Shown here one piece after another: positions 8,225 to 16,049 of a stretch of 64,000 nt of DNA. Source of the stretch: Bacteroidales bacterium UBA4360 (GTDB lineage Bacteria > Bacteroidota > Bacteroidia > Bacteroidales > UBA932); the NCBI GenBank assembly GCA_002393945.1, contig DGSO01000032.1, positions 1-64,000 on the forward strand, given 5' to 3'. A model generated the notes under the pieces. The model did no database searches and had not been told where the DNA came from. It worked only from the letters and a program-made list of their open reading frames with translations. Within the stretch, counting starts at the first letter, position 1. Every line of letters starts with the position of its first letter. The position numbers were made by a program, and so were the translations under genes.

Positions 8225-8569
8225 ATGGCAGAAAATGATTGGAAATCAAGGCTGGGCGTGGTTTATTCCACGAATCCGGACTTTCAGTACACGACGGACG
8301 GCCCGCAGGAGGAGGAGACTCTTCCACCTGCAAAGCAGCGTCTTGTCGTTGGGATAGACCGCCGGAACCGCGGCGGCAAGCAGGTTACGCTTGTGAGCGG
8401 CTTCGTGGGCTCGCAGGAAGATTTGAAGGAACTCGGCCGCACGCTCAAGACGCGCCTTGGAGTTGGCGGCGGCGCCAAGGACGGCGAGATAACCGTCCAG
8501 GGAGACTTCCGCGACAAAGTGGTTGCCATACTCAAGGAACTGGGTTACAACGCTAAAAGGGGAAACTAA
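8225..8569 (+). CDS. SUI1/eIF1-like translation initiation factor (YciH family)
   Basis: A 114-residue protein. The last 80 or so residues (from QRLVVGIDRRNRGGKQVT to the end) form the SUI1 fold, including GFVGSQEDLKELGRTLK and the final KVVAILKELGYNAKRGN. The 30-residue N-terminus is variable in the family. Bacterial YciH proteins resemble eukaryotic eIF1 and can affect start-codon discrimination on the 30S subunit. Its stop is immediately followed by the ATG of the DUF4271 gene, so it heads a run that continues to hemD and rnpA. Confidence 0.93.
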   Translation: MAENDWKSRLGVVYSTNPDFQYTTDGPQEEETLPPAKQRLVVGIDRRNRGGKQVTLVSGFVGSQEDLKELGRTLKTRLGVGGGAKDGEITVQGDFRDKVVAILKELGYNAKRGN

Positions 8570-9268
8570 ATGGAGGCATTCAGGCTGGGTGAACTACTGC
8601 TCAGGACATATTCTGCAGGGGCCGGTGAAGTATCGGCACCCGTGGCATCCATGTCCATGAGTATCCTTGCCGTGCTTTTCGTCATTCTAATGACGGTGTT
8701 CCTCAGGACCTTCATCCACCTTATCCCCTTCATTGCCGACAGCCTCCTCCGCGCCCGCGGCAGCGTAGCCCTCGAAAGCAGCGTCCGTGTCTCCAGGGAC
8801 CGCAACACGGTTGCCCTCGTGATGCTCCTGCCCATGCTTCTTCTCGCCTACCGCTACCGCCTCTACAATCCCGACTTTCTTGCCGATACCGACCCCGACG
8901 TCAGGATGGGCCTTATCGCGGCGGTCTTTGCCGGGTATCTCCTGCTTCGCCTTTTCATGTATGCGGTGCTCAAGCCAAGGCGCCGGTACGAACAGTTCCA
9001 GATAGCGCATCATGCCACGTACACCTTTTTTATCCTCATGGTGATACTGCTTCTTCTCACAGCCGGCGTGATGTATATTTTTAATGCCCCAGACTCGCTT
9101 ATACGGCTGATTCTTTATATTGAAACGGCTTTCGTTTACCTTCTTTTCCTCCTGCGAAAAGCACAAATTTTGTCGCTGTCTTGCAATCATTTGAGAACTT
9201 TTTTGTACCTTTGCGGGCTCGAAATCCTGCCCACCGCGGCACTGGTTGTTTCGGCAGTACTGTTGTAA
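8570..9268 (+). CDS. DUF4271 membrane protein
   Basis: A 232-residue inner-membrane protein with about six hydrophobic segments, starting directly after the SUI1 stop codon. In Bacteroidota the DUF4271 family is habitually encoded just before uroporphyrinogen-III synthase, as here, and this conserved position supports the call. No enzymatic motif is visible and the function is unknown. The last 60 bases of the gene contain a TACCTTTG box (9206-9213) that could start transcription of hemD. Confidence 0.82.
   Translation: MEAFRLGELLLRTYSAGAGEVSAPVASMSMSILAVLFVILMTVFLRTFIHLIPFIADSLLRARGSVALESSVRVSRDRNTVALVMLLPMLLLAYRYRLYNPDFLADTDPDVRMGLIAAVFAGYLLLRLFMYAVLKPRRRYEQFQIAHHATYTFFILMVILLLLTAGVMYIFNAPDSLIRLILYIETAFVYLLFLLRKAQILSLSCNHLRTFLYLCGLEILPTAALVVSAVLL
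9206..9213 (+). promoter_or_regulatory. Possible internal -7 element ahead of hemD
   Basis: TACCTTTG inside the 3' end of the DUF4271 gene, with a TTG 22 bases upstream. This would give hemD a leader of about 65 bases. It overlaps coding sequence, so chance occurrence is possible. Confidence 0.4.
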
Positions 9269-9286
9269 GACGCGAGTTACAGAAAA

Positions 9287-10030
9287 ATGAGTATTAAGAA
9301 GATCCTTATATCACAGACCGCACCGCGCGTTCTCACTCAATACCAGGCAGTAAGTGACAAGTTTGGTGTAGAGTTCAGTTTCAATCCCTTCTTCAGAGTT
9401 GAGCCACTTACCTCCCGCGAGTTCCGTGCCCAGCATATAAACATCCTGGATTATACAGCAATCGTATTTTCCTCCCGTCATGTCATTGACGCATTCTTCT
9501 CCCTTGCCGAGGAGCTTCGCTGCAAGATTCCGGAGACAATGAAGTATTTCTGCACCACAGAGGCCGTTGCCATGTACCTGCAGAAGCACATCGTCTACCG
9601 CAAGCGCAAGATTTTCTTCGGTACAGGCACTCCGGAGAGCGTCGTGAGCCTCATCGGCCCCAAGCACAAAGGGGAGAAGTTCCTTATCACCATGTCGGAT
9701 TCATCCTCATCGGCACCCATCACCGCACTGTTCCAGGCGTCCAAGCTGGACTTCGCTACAGGCGTGTTCGTGAAGTCCGTGAGCCAGGATCTCCATGACC
9801 TGGACCTTCACGCATACGACATGATAGTCTTCTATAACCCTGCAGACGTGAAGTCTCTCCAGGAGAACTTCCCGGATTTCCAGCAGGGAGACATCAAGAT
9901 GGTGTCCTACGGCAAGTCCATCGTCAAAGCCATGGAAGAGGCCGGTCTTGAAATCACCGTCAAGGCTCCCACCCCCGAGGCTACTTCGGTTGCAAAGGCA
10001 ATCGAACTGTATCTGGAAAGCCTTTCGTAA
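9287..10030 (+). CDS. hemD: Uroporphyrinogen-III synthase
   Basis: A 247-residue protein of the HemD fold, which closes and inverts ring D of hydroxymethylbilane in haem and corrinoid synthesis in the cytoplasm. The two alternating domains show the usual landmarks: AIVFSSRHVIDAFF near residue 60, YFCTTEAVAMYL near residue 90, and YDMIVFYNPADVKSL near residue 185. The C-terminus TPEATSVAKAIELYLE is typical. HemD is poorly conserved, but the position after DUF4271 supports the call. The stop overlaps the rnpA start by one base (TAATG). Confidence 0.9.
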   Translation: MSIKKILISQTAPRVLTQYQAVSDKFGVEFSFNPFFRVEPLTSREFRAQHINILDYTAIVFSSRHVIDAFFSLAEELRCKIPETMKYFCTTEAVAMYLQKHIVYRKRKIFFGTGTPESVVSLIGPKHKGEKFLITMSDSSSSAPITALFQASKLDFATGVFVKSVSQDLHDLDLHAYDMIVFYNPADVKSLQENFPDFQQGDIKMVSYGKSIVKAMEEAGLEITVKAPTPEATSVAKAIELYLESLS

Positions 10031-10395
10031 TGGACGCCACCCTTCCCAAGACCGAACGCCTCTCAGGCACCAAAGCAGTGTCTGAGCTCTTCGGACGCGG
10101 GAAAGCGGGTGTGTGCGGCTGCCTCAGGTACAAGTATTTACACCGTGCCGACGGCGCTCCCTCCCGCATTGTGGTCTCAGTTCCCAAGCGCAGTTTCAAG
10201 CGCGCAGTAAAACGCAATCTGCTCAAGCGCCGCATCCGCGAAGCCTATCGCCGCCAGAAGGACCTTCTGGGGCCCGGCTTTGACGTGGTGTTCATCTACA
10301 TCCTGCCTTCGCTTGCCACCTACGATGAGGTTTTTGCCGATATGACCGCCGCTTTGCGTAAAATACAAGCGCTTGATAGTGAGGAAGTTAAATAA
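10030..10395 (+). CDS. rnpA: Ribonuclease P protein component
   Basis: A 121-residue basic protein subunit of RNase P, which helps the catalytic RNA remove 5' leaders from pre-tRNAs. The signature RNxxKRRIRE-type segment is present ([15 protein letters not shown], about residues 58-72). The gene starts on the last base of the hemD stop and is followed by a strong intrinsic terminator and then yidD, the usual rnpA partner. Confidence 0.95.
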   Translation: MDATLPKTERLSGTKAVSELFGRGKAGVCGCLRYKYLHRADGAPSRIVVSVPKRSFKRAVKRNLLKRRIREAYRRQKDLLGPGFDVVFIYILPSLATYDEVFADMTAALRKIQALDSEEVK

Positions 10396-10399
10396 AACA

Positions 10400-10426
10400 C
10401 TTTCCGGTAAAGCCGGAAAGGTTTTT
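10400..10426 (+). terminator. Intrinsic terminator after rnpA
   Basis: A perfect 8-base stem CTTTCCGG/CCGGAAAG with a 5-base loop, followed by GTTTTT. It lies between rnpA and yidD and so may attenuate rather than fully block readthrough into yidD, for which no separate promoter is obvious. Confidence 0.8.
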
Positions 10427-10442
10427 AGATAATAACCTGAAA

Positions 10443-10685
10443 ATGAGCAGATTGGGTTTAACGCTGAAAAAGGTATTTGCCTTTCCGCTGATACTGCTGG
10501 TGAAGTTTTACCAGCTGTGCATAAGCCCGTTCACGCCGCCGTCGTGCCGCTTCACTCCAACCTGCTCACAGTATGCCCTCGAGGCCCTTCGCAAATACGG
10601 CCCCTTCAAGGGCGGCTGGCTCGCCCTCAAACGTATCCTCCGCTGCCACCCCTGGGGCGGCTCCGGCTATGACCCTGTGCCGTAA
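10443..10685 (+). CDS. yidD: Membrane protein insertion efficiency factor YidD
   Basis: An 80-residue peripheral inner-membrane protein that assists YidC-dependent insertion. The family core is present: [20 protein letters not shown] followed by YALEAL and, later, [18 protein letters not shown] short hydrophobic N-terminal stretch precedes it. It follows rnpA, as in many bacteria, though a terminator hairpin separates the two. Confidence 0.96.
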   Translation: MSRLGLTLKKVFAFPLILLVKFYQLCISPFTPPSCRFTPTCSQYALEALRKYGPFKGGWLALKRILRCHPWGGSGYDPVP

Positions 10686-10711
10686 CCTCTGTCAATTCAA
10701 GCTATCACCTC

Positions 10712-10740
10712 TGTCATTTCGAGCGAAGTCGAGAAATCTC
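10712..10740 (+). repeat. Dispersed CTCGACTTCGCTCG repeat, copy 3 (intergenic)
   Basis: Present in inverse orientation to copies 1 and 2 (TGTCATTTCGAGCGAAGTCG continuing AGAAATCTC), in the gap between yidD and the menaquinone methyltransferase gene, ending 6 bases before that ATG. Confidence 0.85.
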
Positions 10741-10746
10741 CACCCC

Positions 10747-11475
10747 ATGCCAAAGAAAGAAAACATACAGCAGATGTTCGACGGGATTGCCCCGTCGTAT
10801 GACCGTTTGAACCATATCATGTCGCTTGGCGTGGACAAGCTGTGGAGAAAGCGCGCGGTGAAGGAGATTATCGGCACGGATTCTGGGCTGGGGGACAGGA
10901 GGCGCAGCGCACTCAAGGTGCTGGACGTGGCCTGCGGCACGGGGGATTCTACCATCGACATAGCCAAGGCGGGGGGCAGCGGGATCAGCGTCATCGGCGC
11001 GGATATTTCCTCGGGGATGATGTCCCTCGTGATGGAGAAGGCCGCACGGGCTGGGGTTACGGACCGCATCCGCCTGAAGGTGGCGGACGGGACGGCGCTG
11101 CCTTTCGAAGACGGCAGTTTTGATGTGGTGACCTGCTCCTTCGGCATAAGGAATTTCGAGGACAAGGCTGCGGGACTAAGGGAATTCTTCCGCGTCCTGA
11201 AACCCGGCGGCAGGCTGGTCATCCTGGAACTGTCCGTTCCTTCAAAGCCCTGGCTCAGAAAGCTGTACGATATCTATTTCATGCATGTGATGCCTTTGAT
11301 AGGCGGTATGATTTCCGGCGACAAGGCGGCATACAAGTATCTGCCAGCATCGGTCCACGCCTTCCCTGCGGCGCCGGTTTTCACCGGCATGGTTTCCGCA
11401 GCCGGCTTCCGTGACGCCCGCTTCCAGGCCTTGACCTTCGGCCTCTGCACCATGTACGTCGCCACCCGCCCGTAA
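10747..11475 (+). CDS. ubiE: Demethylmenaquinone methyltransferase
   Basis: A 242-residue SAM-dependent methyltransferase that makes menaquinone from demethylmenaquinone (ubiE/menG family). The N-terminus has the family signature FDGIAPSYDRLNHIMSLGVD, SAM motif I is VLDVACGTGD at residues 58-67, and FGIRNFED and LKPGGRLVILELS follow. The frame is open upstream into yidD, but the ATG at 10747 is chosen because the conserved N-terminus begins there; the extra upstream codons would translate a dispersed repeat. Menaquinone fits an anaerobe that respires fumarate. Confidence 0.95.
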   Translation: MPKKENIQQMFDGIAPSYDRLNHIMSLGVDKLWRKRAVKEIIGTDSGLGDRRRSALKVLDVACGTGDSTIDIAKAGGSGISVIGADISSGMMSLVMEKAARAGVTDRIRLKVADGTALPFEDGSFDVVTCSFGIRNFEDKAAGLREFFRVLKPGGRLVILELSVPSKPWLRKLYDIYFMHVMPLIGGMISGDKAAYKYLPASVHAFPAAPVFTGMVSAAGFRDARFQALTFGLCTMYVATRP

Positions 11476-11499
11476 ATCCCCGCATCGCTCTCGACTCTT

Positions 11500-11604
11500 G
11501 ACGGCGGCATCGTCATTTTGTGCCGTTTTTGTCAACCCCGGCGTCACGCTCGACGTCGGCATCGTCAATTTTGGGCATTTTTGTCAATGCGCACGTCGGA
11601 AGTG
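11500..11604. repeat. Tandem imperfect repeat with TTTTTGTCAA motifs
   Basis: Two units of about 52 bases, each starting GGCATCGTCA (at 11506 and 11558) and containing a TTTTTGTCAA run. Unit 2 ends with TTTTTGTCAATGCGCACGTC, close to the arm of the hairpin at 21176-21221. The repeat fills most of the gap between the methyltransferase gene and the ECF sigma promoter. Confidence 0.65.
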
Positions 11605-11626
11605 GCAGTGGTTGAGGAGTTTTTCT

Positions 11627-11634
11627 TATCTTTG
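11627..11634 (+). promoter_or_regulatory. -7 promoter element for the ECF sigma gene
   Basis: TATCTTTG ends 4 bases before the ATG at 11639 and 13 bases before the second ATG at 11648. If real, the transcript begins at or next to the start codon. Confidence 0.5.
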
Positions 11635-11638
11635 CAAC

Positions 11639-12112
11639 ATGATTGACATGGAAAAGGTTTACCGGGAGCATTTCAGGCCGCTTTGCCTGTTTGCCCTGCA
11701 CTATACCGGGGAAACGGCATCGGCAGAGGATATAGTGCAGGATGTATTCATGTCTCTTATGGATAAGAACCCTTCAAATGTGAGGGGCTATCTGTATGTT
11801 TCCGTGAAGAACAGGTGCATGGACTGGCTGCGGGAGAGAAAGCCGTCGACACCGGTCCCCGAGGAACTTCCTGAGGAAGAGGCCATGGAGAGGAGCACCC
11901 TTGAAGCCCGTCTTTGGACTGCAGTAGACTCCTTGCCGGAGCAGAGACGCCGCTGTCTGCTTATGGCAAAGAGGGACGGCATGTCCTACAAGGAGATAGC
12001 CGCGGAGCTGGGCATCAGTGAAAACACTGTCCGAAACAATGTCGCCAAGGCAATGGATACTCTCAGGAACGCCCCCGAAAAGATACTTTCATTCATTTTT
12101 CTTTTTTTCTGA
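11639..12112 (+). CDS. ECF RNA polymerase sigma factor (FecI-like)
   Basis: A 157-residue extracytoplasmic-function sigma factor. Region 2 covers residues 6-60 (REHFRPLCLFALHYTG, AEDIVQDVFM, VKNRCMDWLR) and region 4 covers 95-145 (LPEQRRRCLLMAKRDGMSY, then the helix-turn-helix EIAAELGISENTVRNNV). The open frame extends 47 codons upstream, but that stretch translates a repeat and the promoter, so ATG 11639 (or 11648) is preferred. It heads a locus of anti-sigma FecR, TonB receptor and DUF4249 lipoprotein, so it probably switches on this locus, and perhaps others, in response to receptor occupancy. Confidence 0.92.
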   Translation: MIDMEKVYREHFRPLCLFALHYTGETASAEDIVQDVFMSLMDKNPSNVRGYLYVSVKNRCMDWLRERKPSTPVPEELPEEEAMERSTLEARLWTAVDSLPEQRRRCLLMAKRDGMSYKEIAAELGISENTVRNNVAKAMDTLRNAPEKILSFIFLFF

Positions 12113-12155
12113 TAGTAGATATTTTCAATAATTCCGTCTTGAAGAAAAACGACAG

Positions 12156-12926
12156 ATGGAAAGGACAATTGAATTCATTCTCTCACATTGGCAGGGAGGC
12201 GTTTTCGATGCATCAAAGAATTACGACGACTTCTGCCGGAAAAAACGTTACCGCAGTCATCGGATCCTGTGGTTGAGTCTATCGTCTGCCGCTGCCGTTG
12301 CTGCAGCTGTAGTATTCGTTTTCTTCCTGAGGTACAATGCCGTCAGGGAATACTGTGCAGGAAGCCGTATGGCGGTGGTAATGCTCAAGGACGGGACATC
12401 GGCAAGGCTTGCACCGGGAGCCGTGCTGAGGACGCGCCCCCGGAAAAATCCCCGCACGGTGGAGTTGGAAGGGAAAGTGCTTTTCGAGGTTTCGAAGGAC
12501 CCGGAGCATCCTTTTGTGGCCAAGGCAGGAAATGCAGCCGTGAAGGTGCTGGGTACTGTTTTCCAGATTGATGCCGGAAGCTTGCAGACAAGGGTGGACG
12601 TTACGGAAGGGAAGGTCCTGTTTTTCACTGGCGGGGAAGAGATTGTACTTGTGGCCGGGGAATCGGCAGAAACGGCAGACGGAGGTATCGTCAGGACAGA
12701 GTCAATGCCTAACCCCCTTGCATGGGCGAGGAACGTATTCATCTACAAGGCAGAGACCCTGGAAACGGTCTTGAAGGAGCTGTCGGCATATTATGACTGC
12801 GAGCTTGCGCTTGAGGACCAGGCTGAAGCGTCCAGGAAGATAAGCGGAACTTTCCCCGCAGACTCCCTTGCCGAAGTCATCGATCTCATAGAAGCGGCCA
12901 TGGATATAAAGATAGTGAGCCGATGA
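12156..12926 (+). CDS. FecR-type anti-sigma factor
   Basis: A 256-residue single-pass membrane protein. A short cytoplasmic N-terminus (residues 1-35) would bind the sigma factor, and a hydrophobic helix lies at about 36-60. The periplasmic FecR domain follows (GTSARLAPGAVLRT, VELEGKVLFEVSKDPEHPF, VKVLGTVFQI, VTEGKVLF), and the C-terminal module (ETLETVLKELSAYYDCEL ... IDLIEAAMDIKIV) resembles the STN-like end that contacts the receptor. The order sigma, FecR, TonB receptor is the classical surface-signalling cassette. The stop overlaps the receptor start by 4 bases. Confidence 0.93.
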   Translation: MERTIEFILSHWQGGVFDASKNYDDFCRKKRYRSHRILWLSLSSAAAVAAAVVFVFFLRYNAVREYCAGSRMAVVMLKDGTSARLAPGAVLRTRPRKNPRTVELEGKVLFEVSKDPEHPFVAKAGNAAVKVLGTVFQIDAGSLQTRVDVTEGKVLFFTGGEEIVLVAGESAETADGGIVRTESMPNPLAWARNVFIYKAETLETVLKELSAYYDCELALEDQAEASRKISGTFPADSLAEVIDLIEAAMDIKIVSR

Positions 12927-15226
12927 AAAGGATATTTGCCATACTTGTCCTCTCCGCCACGGCTTTGCATGCATACGCCCAGGGGAGTCTCAGGGATGCC
13001 CTGGAGCAGATCAGGGAGGACTTCGGCATTGAGTATGTCTATGATGCCGGGCTGGATCTGGATGTTCCCGCTGGAGGCGTCCCGGCAGAAGGAATGAGGC
13101 TTGGGAAGTCCCTCAATACCGTTCTCAGGGGGACCGGAATAACATGGACCGGGAAAAGGCGCACCGTGATTCTAAAGAAGGCCAGACAGTCGCTTGAGCT
13201 GCCCGACACAGTACAGGATCACTGGATAGAGGCCGCGAGGATCCAGTCGGCAAGAAGCGCAGGGTTCGAGGCTGTCCGCCCCGGTTCCCATCTCATTTCC
13301 AAGGCCGATATCCTTGAAACCCCGTATCTTCTCGGGGAGGCCGACCTTTTCAGGACCCTGCAGACGCAGCCGGGAGTGACGGCAAAAGCCGACGGTCTTG
13401 CCGGGAGCCATGTGCGCGGAGGCGCTGCTGACGAGAATCTCATCCTTTTGGACGGTGTGCCGATGTATGCCACTGATCACCTGCAGGGCCTTTACTCTGT
13501 CGTCCCTTCCGGCGATGTCGGCTCCGTGTCATTTTATAAAGGGTCTTTTCCCGCCAAATACGGAGGCGGTGCATCTTCAATCCTTGACATCAGGACCCTT
13601 GAAGGCGACTTCAACGAGCATCACAGGAGCATCGGCATAGGTCTCGTGTCCGACAGACTGCATTTTGACGGGCCTTTGGCAAGAGGGCGCACAAGTTACA
13701 CTCTTTCCGGCCGTTTCATGCATTCATTCTTTGTCGCTCCTGTCATGTACGCTTTGAGAAGGGACAGCGCACCATTCTTTTTTTATGACCTTAATGCAAG
13801 GGTGTCCCATATTGCTTCTCAAAGCGACAAGCTGTCGGCATCATTCTTTCATTCCGATGACCGGAACCTTGGCGGAGACTATTATTATGAATATTCCTCT
13901 GATGTACGGAAAGAGAGTTCCAAAAGCGTCAGTATCGGCAGGGGCGGAACACTTGGAAGCCTCAGGTGGCAGCACATGTTTTCCGGCAAGTTTTCTTCTG
14001 TGCTGACTTTGTCGGTGAGCGGGGGACGCTCGCGTTACAAGTCGGACATGGAGGTAACGGAGGCTGATAACATCGGAGTGGTGTCTTTCGAGCATTATTC
14101 CGGCCTTACGGATTTCAGGCTATCGGCAGACTTTGAATACAAGCCATTCCAATCTCACGATATCGAGTTCGGAGCATCGTCGGTCCTCCATGATTTCGTT
14201 CCCGGCGGGAGCAGGTCGGTTGACGGCGGATACAGTTCATCTCGGTTCTGGAATGAAAGGGTGCGGGTAGGGGAATACGCGGTCTATGCCGAAGACAGTT
14301 TCAGCGTCGGGAAGCATATCGGCGTGAACGCCGGAGGGCGTCTTGTCCTTTACCGGACAGGCTCCAGGAGCTACTTTCTTGCCGAGCCCCGTGCCGCCGT
14401 CAGGCTGAAACTGCTGCCGCAGCTTTCCTTGAAAACCGCATACTCCAGAATATCGCAGGGCGTCCATGTCCTGGAAGGGTCCAGCCTGGTCCTTCCCAAT
14501 TTGGCATGGGCTCCGGTAACATCGAAACTCGCACCGCTGTCAAGCGACATTATCTCTGCCGGGGCAGCCTTCTCTTCCGACGGATGGGCCTTTTCGCTGG
14601 AGGGATTCGCAAAATATCAGCAGAATGTTCTTCAGCAAATCAACTCCATAATGGCGATGTCCGCTTACGACAGGTGGGATGAGGGTATAGCATCCGGTAT
14701 CGGCAGGACCTGCGGCTTGGAACTGTATGCGGCGAGGACGGCAGGGATGCTTACCGGCCGGGCGGCCTATACGCTGTCAAGATCCATGTACATGTTCCCC
14801 GATGGCAGCATAAACAACGGAAGATGGTTCCCAGCCTCACAGGATAACAGGCATGTGGTGAACGTCAATCTCAGGTACCGTCTTTCGGAAAATATCGGCA
14901 TTAATGTATGCTGGGTCTTTTCTTCCGGAGGCTGGACAACGGTCCCTGACCGTCACGGCTGGGTGTATGACGGCTGGGACAGGCTGTATGCTCCTTCCCG
15001 GAACAATTACCGCCTCCCGGCAAACCACAGGCTGGATGTGTCTGCGAATATACGGCGTCCCAGGAAGAGAGGAGAGGCGGCCTGGAACTTTGGGATTTAT
15101 AATGTTTACGCTCACCGGAATCCCATGTTCGTCCATGTCGGGACAGATGAAGCCGGAAGAATCATGGTGGAAACAGAATCCCCGCTCATTTTTTTCCCCT
15201 CAGTCAGTTATACAAGAACATTATGA
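12923..15226 (+). CDS. TonB-dependent receptor with N-terminal STN signalling domain
   Basis: A 767-residue outer-membrane receptor. Residues 1-20 are a signal peptide ending AYAQ. Residues 21-85 form an STN domain (SLRDALEQIREDFGIEYVYD), through which the receptor would contact FecR. The plug follows (ETPYLLGEADLFRTLQTQPG, HVRGGAADENLILLDGVPMY) and then a barrel to the C-terminal aromatic stretch FFPSVSYTRTL. There is no SusD partner; the next gene is a DUF4249 lipoprotein, the usual companion of this receptor class. The ligand is unknown: small peptides, metals and siderophores are all possible. Confidence 0.92.
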   Translation: MKRIFAILVLSATALHAYAQGSLRDALEQIREDFGIEYVYDAGLDLDVPAGGVPAEGMRLGKSLNTVLRGTGITWTGKRRTVILKKARQSLELPDTVQDHWIEAARIQSARSAGFEAVRPGSHLISKADILETPYLLGEADLFRTLQTQPGVTAKADGLAGSHVRGGAADENLILLDGVPMYATDHLQGLYSVVPSGDVGSVSFYKGSFPAKYGGGASSILDIRTLEGDFNEHHRSIGIGLVSDRLHFDGPLARGRTSYTLSGRFMHSFFVAPVMYALRRDSAPFFFYDLNARVSHIASQSDKLSASFFHSDDRNLGGDYYYEYSSDVRKESSKSVSIGRGGTLGSLRWQHMFSGKFSSVLTLSVSGGRSRYKSDMEVTEADNIGVVSFEHYSGLTDFRLSADFEYKPFQSHDIEFGASSVLHDFVPGGSRSVDGGYSSSRFWNERVRVGEYAVYAEDSFSVGKHIGVNAGGRLVLYRTGSRSYFLAEPRAAVRLKLLPQLSLKTAYSRISQGVHVLEGSSLVLPNLAWAPVTSKLAPLSSDIISAGAAFSSDGWAFSLEGFAKYQQNVLQQINSIMAMSAYDRWDEGIASGIGRTCGLELYAARTAGMLTGRAAYTLSRSMYMFPDGSINNGRWFPASQDNRHVVNVNLRYRLSENIGINVCWVFSSGGWTTVPDRHGWVYDGWDRLYAPSRNNYRLPANHRLDVSANIRRPRKRGEAAWNFGIYNVYAHRNPMFVHVGTDEAGRIMVETESPLIFFPSVSYTRTL

Positions 15227-15230
15227 ACCA

Positions 15231-16049
15231 ATGTGCAATAAGATAGCAATATGCCTTGCGGCCGCCTTATGTATCGGATGCACGGCTTCGATACCGGCGG
15301 ACCCTCCTGCGGACGCATGCCGGCTGTTTCTCGCCGGCTGCATAAGCAGTGCCGACACCAGACACTCGGTGCAGATACGGTATTCTTATCAAGACCGTAC
15401 CGAACCGGCCACTGACGTGGTTTTAAAATGCTTTGTAAACGGCAGCGAAAAAGCATGGAGCAGGGAATGGTTCACCTATTCATTCGATGCAGACCTGAAA
15501 CCGGGAGATACCGTTCGCATTGAAGCGCATTCTTCCTCTGCCGGTACGGCCTCTGTAGAAATTACGGTCCCGGAAAAACCGGTCTGCGGCAATGACTGGA
15601 AGAAACGGGGTGGTTACGTCGACCTCTACCCGTGGATACAGGACAGTCCCGAAACCGAGGATTATTACCGGATAGAAGTGAATCCGCAGGAGATAGACCT
15701 TTCCAGGGATCCGCTGCTTTCGGCAAGTGCCGGCGAAAAAACGAGCTACAACTCGATGAGGTACTATGTGATGGATAACGGGACGTCTTTCTCCGATGCC
15801 TGTTTCAGCGGCAGAAGGCAGGATTTTGTCATAGGTCTTGTCAATAAGCCGGTTCCGGGAAGCATAATTAAAGTAAGGATAAGCCGGATTGAAAGGAGCG
15901 AGTATATTCATGGTTCCATTCTCCTGCTTGAAAGATATTTGACAACTGATCACGATTATTATGGTTTTCAGATGCTTCCGGAAAACATTTCCGGCGGAAT
16001 GGGGCTTGTGACGGCTGTAACATCGGAAGATTTCAAGATTGAATTATGA
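15231..16049 (+). CDS. DUF4249-type lipoprotein, partner of the TonB receptor
   Basis: A 272-residue exported lipoprotein. The ATG at 15231 lies 4 bases after the receptor stop and gives a signal peptide with lipobox ALCIGC (Cys16). The body is beta-rich, with GDTVRIEAHSS and ASVEITVPEKP near the middle, as in DUF4249 proteins that sit next to TonB receptors. The frame stays open far upstream inside the receptor gene, but that part is a shadow. It probably lies on the outer membrane with the receptor; a ligand-capture role is inference. Its stop overlaps the next start by 4 bases, so it belongs to the same operon. Confidence 0.8.
   Translation: MCNKIAICLAAALCIGCTASIPADPPADACRLFLAGCISSADTRHSVQIRYSYQDRTEPATDVVLKCFVNGSEKAWSREWFTYSFDADLKPGDTVRIEAHSSSAGTASVEITVPEKPVCGNDWKKRGGYVDLYPWIQDSPETEDYYRIEVNPQEIDLSRDPLLSASAGEKTSYNSMRYYVMDNGTSFSDACFSGRRQDFVIGLVNKPVPGSIIKVRISRIERSEYIHGSILLLERYLTTDHDYYGFQMLPENISGGMGLVTAVTSEDFKIEL

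Noticed and set aside
10573..10746. N-terminal extension of the menaquinone methyltransferase overlapping yidD
   Set aside because: The extra codons translate yidD in another frame plus a dispersed repeat; the family N-terminus begins at 10747.
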